A stretch of 64,000 nt of DNA from positions 31,697 to 95,696 of the forward strand of contig JAEPDS010000015.1 of assembly GCA_016842065.1 (NCBI GenBank), in the 5' to 3' direction. The stretch is from Candidatus Thiodiazotropha sp. 'RUGA'. GTDB taxonomy: Bacteria > Pseudomonadota > Gammaproteobacteria > Chromatiales > Chromatiaceae. Below the pieces are notes generated by a model. It was not told the DNA's origin, made no database searches, and saw only the letters and a list, made by a program, of their open reading frames with translations. Numbering within the stretch: position 1 is the stretch's first letter; every line of letters begins with the position of its first letter. Position numbers and translations under genes: made by a program. Positions 34,843 through 45,000 of the stretch are shown piece after piece.

Positions 34843-36123
34843 TTACAGGCCTTTGCAGTTGGCGTAGAAGGTTACGGTTGCCGGCCAGTCGGAGAAGATA
34901 CCTTTGATACCCACATCCTGGGCCAACACATCCAGCACTACCAGCATGTCACCATCGTTGTCGGTGACATCACTGATGCTCTGGTAGTACCAACCACCGC
35001 CACTTGCCAGCAGGCCGGAGCGTTCCAGCGTCCAGGTGATCAGGTCGATGCCATGGGCTCTTGCCGCAATCGCATATTCGGAAGGTACGATCTCGCCGTT
35101 TTCAGCAGTAACCAGAGCCCACATAGCCGGCGCCAGAGTGTTCACACCCTGCTCCGCAAGGTAGGACATCCTATCGATGGTCTGCTTGGCTTCGTCCGGA
35201 TTATTGCTGCCATCCAGGTAGACGGCCTGTCTGCCGAAGCGCGGTTCATGGTTGATCCAGTAGAGGACATCGTCCAGGTTGAATGACTGGGCAAACACAT
35301 GCTTGGGTTTAACACCGGCGGCCTTGTACTCATCGATCATCTGCTGAGCGTAGTCCTGCTGGGTGAAGTCACCTTCAAAGGGCATATCGACGCTGGGAGA
35401 CTTCAGCTCAGGGGTCATCTTGGCGCCAAGTTGTTTGAACAGCTCGATGCTTTCCGCGTGGGTCATCAGGGTAGCGTTGCCTGTATAGAGGTCCGTACGC
35501 CAGTCCGGGGTGGCATCCAGATACGCTTCAACGCTGGTTGCCGCCCGGTCAGCCGCATCCATTTTACCCTTCAGGGTTTTGAACTCTTCCAGAGTGATGT
35601 CACTGGTGCAGCAGCGAGCTGAGGCTGGCGTGATCATCTCACCGGTGGTGGGATCGATCTCAGCGGGAACAAAGGGCTGGGAACATTTTGCCGCCAACGG
35701 GGTTGCCAGGATGTTGGTGGTGGTGTGCAGATCGCACTGCGAATGGCGACAGACCAGTGCACGATCCTTGGTGAAGGTGACGTCACACTCGAGAATGCCG
35801 GCGCCCATCTGCGCTGCAGCTACATAGGATTCCATGGTGTGTTCCGGAAACTGCATCGCGGCGCCCCGGTGGCCAATCGAGAAGTCGCTCTTTTTAAACT
35901 TCCTGTTTTTACTGCAGGCCTGCAGCTCCTGTTTCAGTTCACCCTCGTCCATGTCGTCGACCAGGTAGAAAGGTCGGGGTCCCAGTTGAGTGCTCAGACG
36001 AACCCGCTCAAATTCGCGTTCGTCATCCTCTCGATGGTCTCTGTTACCGGCAAAACAACCGCTTACGATTATGGTGGTTGTTGTGATGATGAGCAGTGTC
36101 TGTAGCATCTTTTTCAATCGCAT
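34843..36123 (-). CDS. Lipoprotein glycerophosphodiester phosphodiesterase family protein
   Basis: A 426-residue exported protein with a lipobox (IIVSGC, Cys 22) after a hydrophobic stretch, so probably membrane-anchored in the envelope. The GDPD fold is shown by [14 protein letters not shown] (catalytic His, Glu), [10 protein letters not shown] and [10 protein letters not shown], with later PELKSP and the closing WTLERSG and GIFSDWP segments. It is longer than GlpQ-type enzymes, with extra sequence around residues 130-230 containing a Cys-Cys pair. It should hydrolyse glycerophosphodiesters, although the substrate may differ. The start has GAGGA seven bases upstream. Single gene. Confidence 0.85.
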   Translation of the reverse strand: MRLKKMLQTLLIITTTTIIVSGCFAGNRDHREDDEREFERVRLSTQLGPRPFYLVDDMDEGELKQELQACSKNRKFKKSDFSIGHRGAAMQFPEHTMESYVAAAQMGAGILECDVTFTKDRALVCRHSQCDLHTTTNILATPLAAKCSQPFVPAEIDPTTGEMITPASARCCTSDITLEEFKTLKGKMDAADRAATSVEAYLDATPDWRTDLYTGNATLMTHAESIELFKQLGAKMTPELKSPSVDMPFEGDFTQQDYAQQMIDEYKAAGVKPKHVFAQSFNLDDVLYWINHEPRFGRQAVYLDGSNNPDEAKQTIDRMSYLAEQGVNTLAPAMWALVTAENGEIVPSEYAIAARAHGIDLITWTLERSGLLASGGGWYYQSISDVTDNDGDMLVVLDVLAQDVGIKGIFSDWPATVTFYANCKGL

Positions 36124-36312
36124 TCTCGATTCCTCAGATTATTATGGTGCTTGATTCGGATTCCATGAATACCGGTCGTCACCATAAAAGGGCTCTGTTT
36201 CCTGCTGATGCCGAAGCTGTGACACTTTCGAGAAAAAACAGTGTTGATCGATACAGGTTGAGATTCTGAGAAAGTTGAGGGGAGACGGGGGAGATTGAAT
36301 GCGGTCTGGTCT

Positions 36313-36342
36313 AACTCCCGACACAGTGTAGTGTCGGGAGTT
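36313..36342. terminator. Perfect 12-bp hairpin downstream of sodB
   Basis: AACTCCCGACAC and GTGTCGGGAGTT pair completely around AGTGTA, 8 bases beyond the sodB stop codon. There is no T-run on either side, so it may be an mRNA 3'-end stabiliser or a rho-aided terminator. Confidence 0.5.
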
Positions 36343-36349
36343 GCAGGGA

Positions 36350-36931
36350 TCAGCTCATGTTATCGGCGACGAAATCCCAGTTGACCACCTTCCAGAAGGC
36401 TTCAAGATAGGCCGGACGGGCATTGCGATAGTCGATGTAGTAGGCGTGTTCCCAGACATCGGCCGTCAGCAGCGCTTTTTTACCGGAGGTCATCGGGCAT
36501 CCGGCATTGGAGGTGTTGAAGATCTCCAGACTGCCGTCTTCATTCTGCACCAGCCAGGTCCAGCCGGAACCGAAGTTGGTGGCACCGGAGGTGGCGAACT
36601 TTTTCTTGAACTCGTCGAATGAACCGAATGTGTTGTTGATGGCATCGGCCAGCGCACCACTGGGGGCATTATCATCGCTCGGGCTGCGCAGACAGTTCCA
36701 GTAGAAAGTGTGGTTCCAGATCTGAGCCGCATTGTTGAATACACCACCGGACGATTTCATGATGATATCTTCCAGAGAAGCGCTTTCGAATTCGGTTCCC
36801 GGTACCAGGTTGTTCAGATTGGTCACATAGGTGTTGTGGTGCTTGCCGTGGTGGAACTCCAGGGTCTCTTTGGAGATCACCGGCTCCAGGGCATCAATTG
36901 CGTAGGGCAGGGCAGGTAGTTCGTGTGCCAT
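36350..36931 (-). CDS. sodB: Superoxide dismutase, iron type
   Basis: Removes superoxide in the cytoplasm. The 193-residue chain has all four metal ligands: His 27 (EFHHGKHH), His 74 (QIWNHTFYW), Asp 158 and His 162 ([11 protein letters not shown]). The Gln before IWNHTF, rather than a late Gln, points to the Fe-type. AAGGAG stands 10 bases before the ATG. It is transcribed alone and ends at a strong hairpin. Confidence 0.96.
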   Translation of the reverse strand: MAHELPALPYAIDALEPVISKETLEFHHGKHHNTYVTNLNNLVPGTEFESASLEDIIMKSSGGVFNNAAQIWNHTFYWNCLRSPSDDNAPSGALADAINNTFGSFDEFKKKFATSGATNFGSGWTWLVQNEDGSLEIFNTSNAGCPMTSGKKALLTADVWEHAYYIDYRNARPAYLEAFWKVVNWDFVADNMS

Positions 36932-37157
36932 GAGTTAATACTCCTTCGTTGTCGCGTTATTGAATTCTTGACCTCTCCATGCGCTCAGGGAGGGGATAAA
37001 AACCTAGTAGAATGGTCAGCTATTCTATCCATGCCATGGCGGGGATGCAACTGGGTAGGATGTGAGGGAAAATAGTAACCGGGCGACGCAGCAGTCGACT
37101 GGTAGTCGCCGGGTTTATAATAGCATCTCCGATTGACCGATTGATGACGACTTTGAA

Positions 37158-38702
37158 ATGGATCCTATTGAACTGAGTATATTTTCATCCCGGCTCGAGG
37201 CGGTATGCGATGAGATGGGCGCGGTACTGCGCAATGCTGCCTTCTCTCCCAATATCCGCGATCGTTTGGATTTCTCCTGTGCGGTGTTCGATGCCGCCGG
37301 CGAGCTCTCTGCCCAGGCGGCCCATATTCCGGTCCATCTCGGCAGCATGGCCTACGCAATGGCGGATATTGTTGCTCAAATCGAGTGGCGGGAAGGGGAT
37401 ATGGTGGTACTCAACGATCCTTTCATGGGGGGAACCCATCTGCCGGATGTAACGCTGATATCACCGCTCTTTTGTGACGGCCTGTTAAGCGCCTTTGTGG
37501 TCAATCGGGCTCACCATGCGGATATCGGTGCTGATTCACCAGGCTCAATGCCGGTCTCGGATCATCTGCACCAGGAAGGGCGGGTCATACCACCTGGCAA
37601 ATTGATCGAGTCGGGACGACTGGATGAGGCCTTCCTGGCGGAACTCACGGCAGGTAATCGTAATCCAGTTGAGTCGAGAGGGGACTTCGCCGCCCAGATC
37701 AGTGCCAATCGGAACGGTCTGAAACGCCTGCAGCGGCTGATCAGTGAGTGGGGCCGGGCAGGTTTTCTGAGTGGGCTTTCTGCGCTCAATGCCTATGCGG
37801 AGCGATTGGCCGCTGATGCCCTGAAGCGACTGCCGCCGGGAGAGTATCGGTTCGAGGATCTGATGGATGATGATGGGCAGGGCAGTCAGGATATTCCAAT
37901 CCGTGTCAGGATCCGTGTGGAGTCAGAACGACTGATTGTGGACTTCAGTGGAACAGCCCCCCAGGTACCCGGTAATATCAACTCTCCATTATCGGTTGCC
38001 GCCGCCGCGGTCTACTACTGTTTTCGCTGCCTGATGCCTGAGCAGACGCCAGCCTGTGCCGGCAGTTTCAGAGCAATTGAATTGATTGTGCCTGAAGGGT
38101 GTCTGCTCAATGCCCGTCGTCCAGCCGCTGTAGCTGCGGGCAATGTGGAGACCAGCACTCGAGTGGTTGATGTGGTGCTTGGTGCTTTGGCTCAGGCCAT
38201 CCCCGATGAGATTCCCGCCGCGAGCCAGGGTAGTATGAACAACCTGGCCATGGGCAGTGATCACGAGCAGGGGCGCTGGGACTACTATGAAACCATTGGC
38301 GGCGGTATGGGGGCCGGGCGCCAGGGAGGTGGTTTAAGCGGTATGCAGACCCATATGACCAACACCTTGAACACACCGGTCGAGGTGATCGAGAGTCGTT
38401 TTCCATTGCGTATCGAACGTTATGCCTTGAGAAACGACTCGGCTGGAGAGGGCAGGCGTCAGGGTGGCGAGGGGCTGGTGCGCAGTTTCCGGTTTCTCGC
38501 GCCGACCCAGGTGACGCTGTTGACTGAACGCCGACGCAATAGGCCCTGGGGTATGGATGGTGGTGGTCCAGGTGGCAATGGCGTGAATCGGCATAATGGA
38601 CAACGGCTGGCTGGCAAGGTGAATCTGGATGTGGAGCGTGGCGATCTGTTGAGCATCGAAACGCCGGGTGGCGGTGGCTGGGGTGATGCAGAGAGTGATT
38701 AG
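37158..38702 (+). CDS. Hydantoinase B/oxoprolinase-family protein (HyuB), without an adjacent HyuA
   Basis: A 514-residue HyuB-type subunit. It opens with [19 protein letters not shown], has [17 protein letters not shown] and the [15 protein letters not shown] metal-site segment, [15 protein letters not shown], and ends in a glycine-rich TPGGGGWG tail. These enzymes hydrolyse hydantoins or 5-oxoproline with ATP, normally with HyuA. HyuA is not next to it: upstream is divergent sodB and downstream is an ABM protein. So the partner lies elsewhere or is absent, and substrate is unknown. Confidence 0.85.
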   Translation: MDPIELSIFSSRLEAVCDEMGAVLRNAAFSPNIRDRLDFSCAVFDAAGELSAQAAHIPVHLGSMAYAMADIVAQIEWREGDMVVLNDPFMGGTHLPDVTLISPLFCDGLLSAFVVNRAHHADIGADSPGSMPVSDHLHQEGRVIPPGKLIESGRLDEAFLAELTAGNRNPVESRGDFAAQISANRNGLKRLQRLISEWGRAGFLSGLSALNAYAERLAADALKRLPPGEYRFEDLMDDDGQGSQDIPIRVRIRVESERLIVDFSGTAPQVPGNINSPLSVAAAAVYYCFRCLMPEQTPACAGSFRAIELIVPEGCLLNARRPAAVAAGNVETSTRVVDVVLGALAQAIPDEIPAASQGSMNNLAMGSDHEQGRWDYYETIGGGMGAGRQGGGLSGMQTHMTNTLNTPVEVIESRFPLRIERYALRNDSAGEGRRQGGEGLVRSFRFLAPTQVTLLTERRRNRPWGMDGGGPGGNGVNRHNGQRLAGKVNLDVERGDLLSIETPGGGGWGDAESD

Positions 38703-38726
38703 TATCAATCGGCCCTAGGGAAACTT

Positions 38727-39041
38727 ATGGAAAAGCCTATCTATGCGGTCATCTTTAAAGCCGTGATTGGCGACCTCGATGCGGCATATTACGAAACAGC
38801 GTCACAGCTCAGGAAACGGGCGATGGAGTCGTACGGCTGCATCTCGTTTGAATCCTATACGCAAGGGGATCGGGAAATATCCATCTCCTATTGGCGAGAC
38901 GAGGAGCAGATTGTTAAGTGGAAAAACGATCAGATCCACTTAAAGGCACAGCAGATGGGTCGTGAAAAATGGTATCAATCCTACCAGGTCCAGCTGGTCA
39001 AGCTCATCAAACACTATGGAGGAGATGATCAGGCTGGCTGA
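38727..39041 (+). CDS. Antibiotic biosynthesis monooxygenase (ABM) domain protein
   Basis: A small 104-residue protein with the dimeric alpha+beta barrel of the ABM family: IYAVIFKAVIGDL as first strand, a helix with ASQLRKRAMES, then CISFESYTQGD and the ISISYWRDEEQIVKWKN core with the typical WRDEE. Many such proteins are listed as YgiN-like or polyketide-type monooxygenases; biochemical role here is open. AGGGA precedes the ATG and it follows hyuB by 24 bases, so the two are probably one transcript. Confidence 0.83.
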   Translation: MEKPIYAVIFKAVIGDLDAAYYETASQLRKRAMESYGCISFESYTQGDREISISYWRDEEQIVKWKNDQIHLKAQQMGREKWYQSYQVQLVKLIKHYGGDDQAG

Positions 39042-39063
39042 TCCTGTTGTCGCCACGCATTGT

Positions 39064-39723
39064 TCAGGGTAGCCAGATCGAGAAACAACCACCTCCCAGG
39101 CGTTGGTTGTTTGCCAGTTTGATGTATCCCTCCCGTTCTCCATTGCTGTGCATATGAGCCACCAAAGAGGCAAAGTAGTGGCCCAGCTGGGTCTCTCCCT
39201 GTTGCGGTTTTTTATGCTGCTGAGCGGTTTGGGCATCGATCATGTTTTGCGGAAATCCATCGCCGTCATCATCGATACTCAACACCAGATAGCCATCCAC
39301 GGATGCCGCGTGAATGAGGATTTGTGAAGAGCTGTATCTCAATCCATTACCAATCAGGCTGTTGATGACACCCCGCATCAGCCACTCATCAAAATAGCCC
39401 ACCAAACCCTCTTCACTCTCATAGTTGACGGTGATTCCCAGATGGTTGGCAGTGGCTTGGTTATCCACCGAAATCTCATACAGAAACTGTTCAACATCGA
39501 TCTCTTCGATGTTGGTGGAGAGCTGTCCTTTATCGATCTTGTAGAGTGACAGCAGAGCAATCAAATTGTCATTCAGGCGTCTGGCTTCATGCTGCAGGGT
39601 GCCCAGCTTTGGATTTTCATGAACTTGTAACTCTTCACCAAGATCATCGATCGTATTGATCACCAGGCCAAGGGAGTTTTTCATGTCATGGATGAGTGAC
39701 GCCAGAATATCAGCAAAATTCAT
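39064..39723 (-). CDS. Small cytoplasmic histidine kinase without sensor domain
   Basis: A 219-residue protein with only a dimerisation helix and an ATPase. The H-box is LASLIHDMKNSLG with His 12. The ATPase region has GNGLRYSS in place of the usual N-box, then DDDGDGFP as G1. The G2 glycine box is weak, so ATP binding may be reduced. It overlaps the receiver-TPR gene by 4 bases (its ATG lies in the end of that gene), so they are co-translated and very likely work as a pair. No membrane segment or PAS domain is seen. Confidence 0.8.
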   Translation of the reverse strand: MNFADILASLIHDMKNSLGLVINTIDDLGEELQVHENPKLGTLQHEARRLNDNLIALLSLYKIDKGQLSTNIEEIDVEQFLYEISVDNQATANHLGITVNYESEEGLVGYFDEWLMRGVINSLIGNGLRYSSSQILIHAASVDGYLVLSIDDDGDGFPQNMIDAQTAQQHKKPQQGETQLGHYFASLVAHMHSNGEREGYIKLANNQRLGGGCFSIWLP

Positions 39724-41405
39724 GTTTTTTCTCTGCTCTGTTCAGATGAGTCTGATGTCTTGCTCAGCATGATTTTAAGCCGGCCATAGAGTTTTTGCAG
39801 GGTCGTGTTGTTTGGATCAGCTTTTGCCACCCGTGCAAGATAGCCTTTGATCTCATCGATCATGCCGGGGCTGGGCCCCTCTCTCTCCATACTCATCAAG
39901 AGTACAAGCGCAATATTCAGGTTTACCGTTCTGTTGGCCGGCATGCGTGTTGAAGTCTCTTTCAGCAGTTTTGCGGCTTCGTCGAGCTGACCGCTTTTGG
40001 CTAATTCAACACCTTTACGATTCAGTGCGACCACTTCCTCGCGAATCGAATCGATGGTGCCGAGCGTCTGTTCGTCCATGTCCAGTGACGAGATCGTCAA
40101 CTTGATCTCATCCATCAGCTCCTCATCGGTATGATTGTTGAGGATTGCACCCTTCATCAGCTCTACACACTCTTCCTCCATGCCGAGGTTCTTGTAGGTT
40201 TTTGCCAGCTCGATGGCGCACTCCGAATTCTCACTCTGGTCAAACGATTTCTGCAGCTCTGCGGCCTTCTCCAGTGATGCCCTTGCCAGATCGGAGTTTC
40301 CCATCGCCTCATGGATCAGACTTTCGGCGCTGGCCTGATAGAAGTCGGCTTTCGGGTCTTTGCTGAAATCCTTATCGATCTGCTTCAATACCTGAAGTGC
40401 TGATGCGCCATCATGATTATCTGCCGTGACTCTGGCCAGATTGGCATAGTTGGCAGGGTGTTTGTAGACCGAGTGTCTGCCGTGTTGAACCGCTTTCGTG
40501 AATGCGGTTTCAGCAATATCCTGATGCTGGTTTACCAATGCAATCTCACCCAGTAACTGCTGTCTTGGTACCGCTTTGGGTGAGATGGATACCGCTTCTT
40601 TGAGGATAACCTCAGCCTCGCTTAGCTGATTGGCTCGCTTATGGCTTCTGGCCAACCAGTCATAGGCTGGCGTGTAGTTGGGGTTTTGGCTCTTGATGCG
40701 TTGAAACTCATCGATTGCCTGCTGGAAATCCTCTGCCAGATAGTTGCATTTGCCCAGTCCCAGTCTGGCCCAGGGAAGCTCTCTGATCGCCAGTACCTCC
40801 TGGTAGAGCGTTTTGGCTTCGGTCAGCTTGTGACTGTTGATCAGGATGTTGCCTTTTATTTTTCTCAGTTCATTGCAGTTGGCCGGTTTGGCGGCGATTT
40901 TCTCATCCAGAATCGCAACCGCCTTGGCGTAGTTGCGCTTCTCCACAGCTTCCTCGATTGCCAGCAGATCGTGCTTCTTTGCAATCAGCTTTTCCAAGCG
41001 TGTCTTGAGAAAATCCTTATTGAAGGGTTTGGTCAGGTAGGAGTCGGGTTCATACTCTACCGCACCCATCACCATGTCCCGGGTGTTTTCCGCTGTGACC
41101 ATGACAAAAACACTACCCAGACCCATCAGGTGATGATACTTGGCCTCTTCCAGGACCTGTTGTCCATCTCTACCGGCACCCAGGTTATAGTCGCAAAGCA
41201 CCACGTCGAAGCGCGCCTGTTCCATCAGTTCAATGGCTTCGCTACCGTTTCTGGCAAGCTTGATCTCTCTGACACCACAGGCCATCAGCATATTTTTCAT
41301 CATGCTGCGCATATCCCCGAAGTCATCAACGACCAGGTAGAGTCTGTTTTCGAGAAGTCCCGGTTTGAAGAACAAAAAATGCTCCTTGAGCTTGCGTGTC
41401 TGCAA
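39720..41405 (-). CDS. Response regulator receiver fused to TPR repeats
   Basis: A 561-residue protein. The receiver (about 20-140) has acidic residues in LVVDDFGDMRS, phospho-acceptor Asp 72 in VVLCDYNLGAG, and a late Lys in YLTKPFN. The rest (about 150-540) is tetratricopeptide-type helical repeats, such as WARLGLGKCNYLAEDFQQAI and PAYDWLARSHKRANQLSEAE. The layout is that of VieB-like regulators: output by protein contact, not DNA binding. The likely start is TTG at 41405; no ATG lies upstream near it, so the exact N-terminus is uncertain. Partner kinase overlaps its end; an HDOD gene lies upstream on the same strand. Confidence 0.85.
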   Translation of the reverse strand: MQTRKLKEHFLFFKPGLLENRLYLVVDDFGDMRSMMKNMLMACGVREIKLARNGSEAIELMEQARFDVVLCDYNLGAGRDGQQVLEEAKYHHLMGLGSVFVMVTAENTRDMVMGAVEYEPDSYLTKPFNKDFLKTRLEKLIAKKHDLLAIEEAVEKRNYAKAVAILDEKIAAKPANCNELRKIKGNILINSHKLTEAKTLYQEVLAIRELPWARLGLGKCNYLAEDFQQAIDEFQRIKSQNPNYTPAYDWLARSHKRANQLSEAEVILKEAVSISPKAVPRQQLLGEIALVNQHQDIAETAFTKAVQHGRHSVYKHPANYANLARVTADNHDGASALQVLKQIDKDFSKDPKADFYQASAESLIHEAMGNSDLARASLEKAAELQKSFDQSENSECAIELAKTYKNLGMEEECVELMKGAILNNHTDEELMDEIKLTISSLDMDEQTLGTIDSIREEVVALNRKGVELAKSGQLDEAAKLLKETSTRMPANRTVNLNIALVLLMSMEREGPSPGMIDEIKGYLARVAKADPNNTTLQKLYGRLKIMLSKTSDSSEQSREKT

Positions 41406-41515
41406 TGACAGTCTGCCAGCCTGGCTGATCAGGCAACAGGGTATGCAGGCAGGAAGTTGGCCGTTATCTTCAAACAGAGCGGCGAGATCAGGGGAAACTG
41501 AAGTCGAGAGGGAGC

Positions 41516-41542
41516 CTGACCCGGGACAAATGCCCGGGTCAG
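41516..41542. promoter_or_regulatory. Hairpin between the HDOD gene and the receiver-TPR gene
   Basis: CTGACCCGGG and CCCGGGTCAG form a perfect 10-bp stem with loop ACAAATG in the 173-base gap. No T-run follows on the minus strand. It may stabilise or separate the two mRNA parts. Position argues for an intercistronic role. Confidence 0.45.
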
Positions 41543-41578
41543 AGGAAGTTCAGGGCGGGTTACTGATCTGTTGTCGGT

Positions 41579-42439
41579 TTAAGCCTGAGCCCGCCTTGCC
41601 GGTGCGATAATCATATCCATGGTCTCTTCGCTGCGGATGATCATCTCGGGCACCAGGGCTGAAACATCCTGATCGCTGAAACCGGTGGTTTCCCAGGCTG
41701 ATGGGTCGATTGCCCAGAGCATCTCATCGACAGAGAGTCCAACCATGTGACCGTTTGCCACAGCCTTGGCGATGTGTACCAGAGCGACCTCCAGTCTGTA
41801 CGCTTGCGCCTGCGCCGGTGCGTTGTGGAAACCGGCAACCTCGATGAAACTCTCCGGCAGGTGCCAGGATCTCATCAGCTCAGCACCAACTTCGAGATGG
41901 TTGAAGCCAAGAATCTCCTGTTCCGTGTCAGCCAGAATCCAGGTGTCTCCACCGGTGATATGCAGAACGTCCCTTGATTCATCCGGCAGTGAAAGATAGA
42001 TCACCAGACGACCGAGATCGTGCAGAACCCCCATCACCAGCAAGCGCTCACTGTGCAGAACATTGCTCTGCTCAGCCAGGGTCTTTGCCATCACGCCGGT
42101 GGTGACCGAGTGACGCCAGAAGTCGGCCATATTGACCATCTCTTCAGGGATCCCGGTGAAAGTCCGTTGTGCCGCCGTCGCCATCACCAGATTGCGAAGT
42201 TCGTTGGCGCCGATCAACGTCACCGCCCTGGAGAGGGTCTCGACCTTTGCCCGCTGACCGAACAGCGGGCTGTTGACCAGCCTCAGCAGGCGGGCGGAGA
42301 TGTCTGCATCCTGAGTGATGATGTCGGCCACCTCAACCACGGAGTAGTCCGAGGTTCCGAGGCGCTGATTAACCTTGATGCATACATCGGGGAGGGAGAC
42401 GAGGCGGTCGAGATTCTGCACAAGACTTTTAGGATTCAT
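41579..42439 (-). CDS. HDOD-domain signalling protein
   Basis: A 286-residue cytoplasmic protein with an HDOD domain over about residues 10-210. Typical segments are LDRLVSLPDVCIKVNQRL at the start, ITQDADISARLLRLVNSPLF, and SRAVTLIGANELRNLV. The HD catalytic pair is degenerate as in this family (VLHDLGRLVIYL kept, others changed), so enzymatic activity is doubtful. HDOD proteins usually serve in signal networks. AGGAAA precedes the ATG. It lies upstream of the receiver-TPR/kinase pair on the same strand and may act with it. Confidence 0.87.
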   Translation of the reverse strand: MNPKSLVQNLDRLVSLPDVCIKVNQRLGTSDYSVVEVADIITQDADISARLLRLVNSPLFGQRAKVETLSRAVTLIGANELRNLVMATAAQRTFTGIPEEMVNMADFWRHSVTTGVMAKTLAEQSNVLHSERLLVMGVLHDLGRLVIYLSLPDESRDVLHITGGDTWILADTEQEILGFNHLEVGAELMRSWHLPESFIEVAGFHNAPAQAQAYRLEVALVHIAKAVANGHMVGLSVDEMLWAIDPSAWETTGFSDQDVSALVPEMIIRSEETMDMIIAPARRAQA

Positions 42440-42629
42440 GATCTTTCCTAACGGATGTAATTGTTATTGCTTAATGTGTGAATGTAATTCATTACAAAAA
42501 ATAGTGTTATTTTAAGCAGAGAAATGAGAACTGGTTTGAAATGTTTGGGGAATATAAGTCATATTCCTTTGCAAACAAAGAGTTGCACCTCTCTTTCTGC
42601 GGCATTCATTGAAGCTGTAGCGTCAAGAT

Positions 42630-44789
42630 TCAGCTGGTATCTCCATTCAATGCAGCCTGTATACAGCGTAGCTCACCATAGTCATAGCTTCCTTCCAGTG
42701 CTTCATAGACCGGTTTCAGCCGGCCATCCAGGCCAACGGTTTCAAACGCGTAGCGAATGCTTTTGAGATGTTCTGAGGAGAGAGGCAACACCTCGGTCAA
42801 TGGCAGTCCCCGGTGTTCGATAGCGGTGGCGAGGTGGTTGTAGACCGTGGCCAGGGTCAATTGTCGCTGTTGTGCAATCCGCTCGACGCTGCAGCCCTCT
42901 TTCAGTAGGTCGACGGTTAAGGATACCGTGTCCGCCTGATCGTCAGGTGGATTCGAGTGGCTGTTGATGCAATCGAGGAATTGGGCACCGTAGGATTCCA
43001 GTTTTCGTTTGCCGACACCGGAGACCTGGGTCAGCTGGTCCAGGGTTTGAGGACGCCGCTCCATCATCTCCATCAGTGTGGCGTCGTGAAAGATCATATA
43101 CGCCGGTACGCCCTGTTCTTCAGCCAGCGTAAGCCGCAATGACCGCAGTGCCTCCCAGATCTGCTGGTCGATCGGTTTGATCGACTCGCCAGAGGCCGCT
43201 TTACGGGTTCGGGTTTTTGATGCTTTACGCAGTTTGCGCAGCAGCAGTTTTGATTCACCGCGCAGTACCGGGCGGCTCTTTTCTGTCAGATGCAGGCCGC
43301 CATGCCCCTGCAGATCAACCGTCAACAGTCCATGGGCGATCAGCTGCCGATAGATGCCCCGCCACTCTCCCGCTTTGAACTCGGTGCCGATACCGTAGGT
43401 GCTCACCTGATGGTGGGCGAAGCGACTGATCCGATCGTTCTCTTTGCCGAGCAGTACATCGATTAAATAGTTAACGCCAAACCGCTGTCCGGTTCGGTGG
43501 ACACAGGAGAGGGCTTTCTGTGCCGCTTCGGTGGCATCCCAGGTTTGCGGTGGCTGCAGGCAGGTATCGCAATTGCCACAGGGATCATCCAATGGGTCGG
43601 AGAAGTAATCCAGCAGGGCCTGACGGCGACAAGCGGTTATTTCGCACAGTGCCAGCATGGCATCGAGCTTATGTCTTTCGATCCGCTTGTGCGCCTCGTC
43701 GGCTTCTGAAGAGGCCTGCATCTGTCGCAGGGTAATGACATCCTGCAATCCATACACCATCCAGGCATCTGCGGGTTGGCCGTCCCGTCCGGCCCGACCG
43801 GTCTCCTGATAATAGGCCTCGATGCTTTTCGGCAGATTGAGGTGGGCGACAAATCGCACATCCGGTTTGTCGATTCCCATGCCGAAGGCGATGGTGGCGA
43901 CGATGACGATGCCATCTTCCCGTAGAAAACGGTTCTGGTTGTGTTGTCGGGTCTGGCTGCCCAGTCCCGCATGGTAAGGCAGGGCATTGATGTACTTGGA
44001 CTGCAGCCAGCTGGCGATATCATCGACCCGTTTGCGGGAGAGACAATAGACGATTCCCGCCTCTCCGGGGTGCTCGCTCTCGATGAAGTTCAATAGACGC
44101 TGTCGACTGTTGCCGTCGTTCTCCATGATCTGGTAGCGAATATTGGGACGATCGAAACCGACAATGAATTTTTCGGCGTTCTGCAGACCAAGCCGTTCAA
44201 CAATCTCATTTCGGGTCGCCTTATCCGCAGTGGCGGTCAGCGCGATACGCGGCACCGTGGGGAAGTGGTGGGTCAGTTGATTGAGTTGGATATACTCGGG
44301 ACGGAAGTCGTGACCCCATTGGGAAACACAGTGGGCCTCATCGATGGCAAACAGGGCCAGCCGGGTCTGTTGCAGCAGTTCGAGGGTGCGCGGTGTGAGC
44401 AGCCTTTCCGGTGCGACATAGAGCATATCCAGTTCGCCGGCCAACAGTTGAGCCTCGATCTGACGGACCTGATCCGGGGCCAGGGTCGAGTTCAGGTAGG
44501 CGGCGCTGATGCCCAGTTGGTTGAGGCTGTCGACCTGATCTTTCATCAAGGCAATCAGGGGGGATACGACGATACCGACCCCGGAGCGGAGCATCGATGG
44601 AATCTGGTAACAGAGGGATTTACCGCCGCCGGTGGGCATGATCACCAGGGCATCGCCGCCGTTCAGCAGCTGTTCGATAATCTGTTCCTGGGGGGCGCGG
44701 AACTGGTGATAGCCAAAGCTGTTCTGAAGAATGGCTCTGGCGCGGCTCAGTTCAGGTGTAGTGTGAGAGGGGTCTGTCATCCGTGACAT
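42630..44789 (-). CDS. recQ: ATP-dependent DNA helicase RecQ
   Basis: A 3'-5' DNA helicase for recombination and fork repair, 719 residues. Helicase core: [15 protein letters not shown] (Walker A), [19 protein letters not shown] (DEAH and aromatic loop), and motif [14 protein letters not shown]. Zinc-binding cysteines lie in [13 protein letters not shown] and CGNCDTC. A winged helix and HRDC domain follow ([17 protein letters not shown]). About 110 extra C-terminal residues beyond the E. coli length look like the helix-turn-helix domain (HTH_40 type) seen in some RecQs. The ATG giving [11 protein letters not shown] has AAGGA upstream; an earlier in-frame start would add 44 unrelated residues. 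Confidence 0.95.
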   Translation of the reverse strand: MSRMTDPSHTTPELSRARAILQNSFGYHQFRAPQEQIIEQLLNGGDALVIMPTGGGKSLCYQIPSMLRSGVGIVVSPLIALMKDQVDSLNQLGISAAYLNSTLAPDQVRQIEAQLLAGELDMLYVAPERLLTPRTLELLQQTRLALFAIDEAHCVSQWGHDFRPEYIQLNQLTHHFPTVPRIALTATADKATRNEIVERLGLQNAEKFIVGFDRPNIRYQIMENDGNSRQRLLNFIESEHPGEAGIVYCLSRKRVDDIASWLQSKYINALPYHAGLGSQTRQHNQNRFLREDGIVIVATIAFGMGIDKPDVRFVAHLNLPKSIEAYYQETGRAGRDGQPADAWMVYGLQDVITLRQMQASSEADEAHKRIERHKLDAMLALCEITACRRQALLDYFSDPLDDPCGNCDTCLQPPQTWDATEAAQKALSCVHRTGQRFGVNYLIDVLLGKENDRISRFAHHQVSTYGIGTEFKAGEWRGIYRQLIAHGLLTVDLQGHGGLHLTEKSRPVLRGESKLLLRKLRKASKTRTRKAASGESIKPIDQQIWEALRSLRLTLAEEQGVPAYMIFHDATLMEMMERRPQTLDQLTQVSGVGKRKLESYGAQFLDCINSHSNPPDDQADTVSLTVDLLKEGCSVERIAQQRQLTLATVYNHLATAIEHRGLPLTEVLPLSSEHLKSIRYAFETVGLDGRLKPVYEALEGSYDYGELRCIQAALNGDTS

Positions 44790-45000
44790 TATCCTGTCCT
44801 TTTTTGATCTTGTCAGCGGGGATGATAACCCAGCTTGAAAACCAAGTGAGGCATTCGTTAACAAATCGGGGGCATCCGCCAGGTTGCAAGCCGACAGGTT
44901 CGAACTCATTCTTGAAGTCATCTGCCGGAAGGACTATGGTCGCCGGGTTGATATGAAACTCCTCAAGGCTTTGTCAGCAAACGGATAACTGGATAGATTT

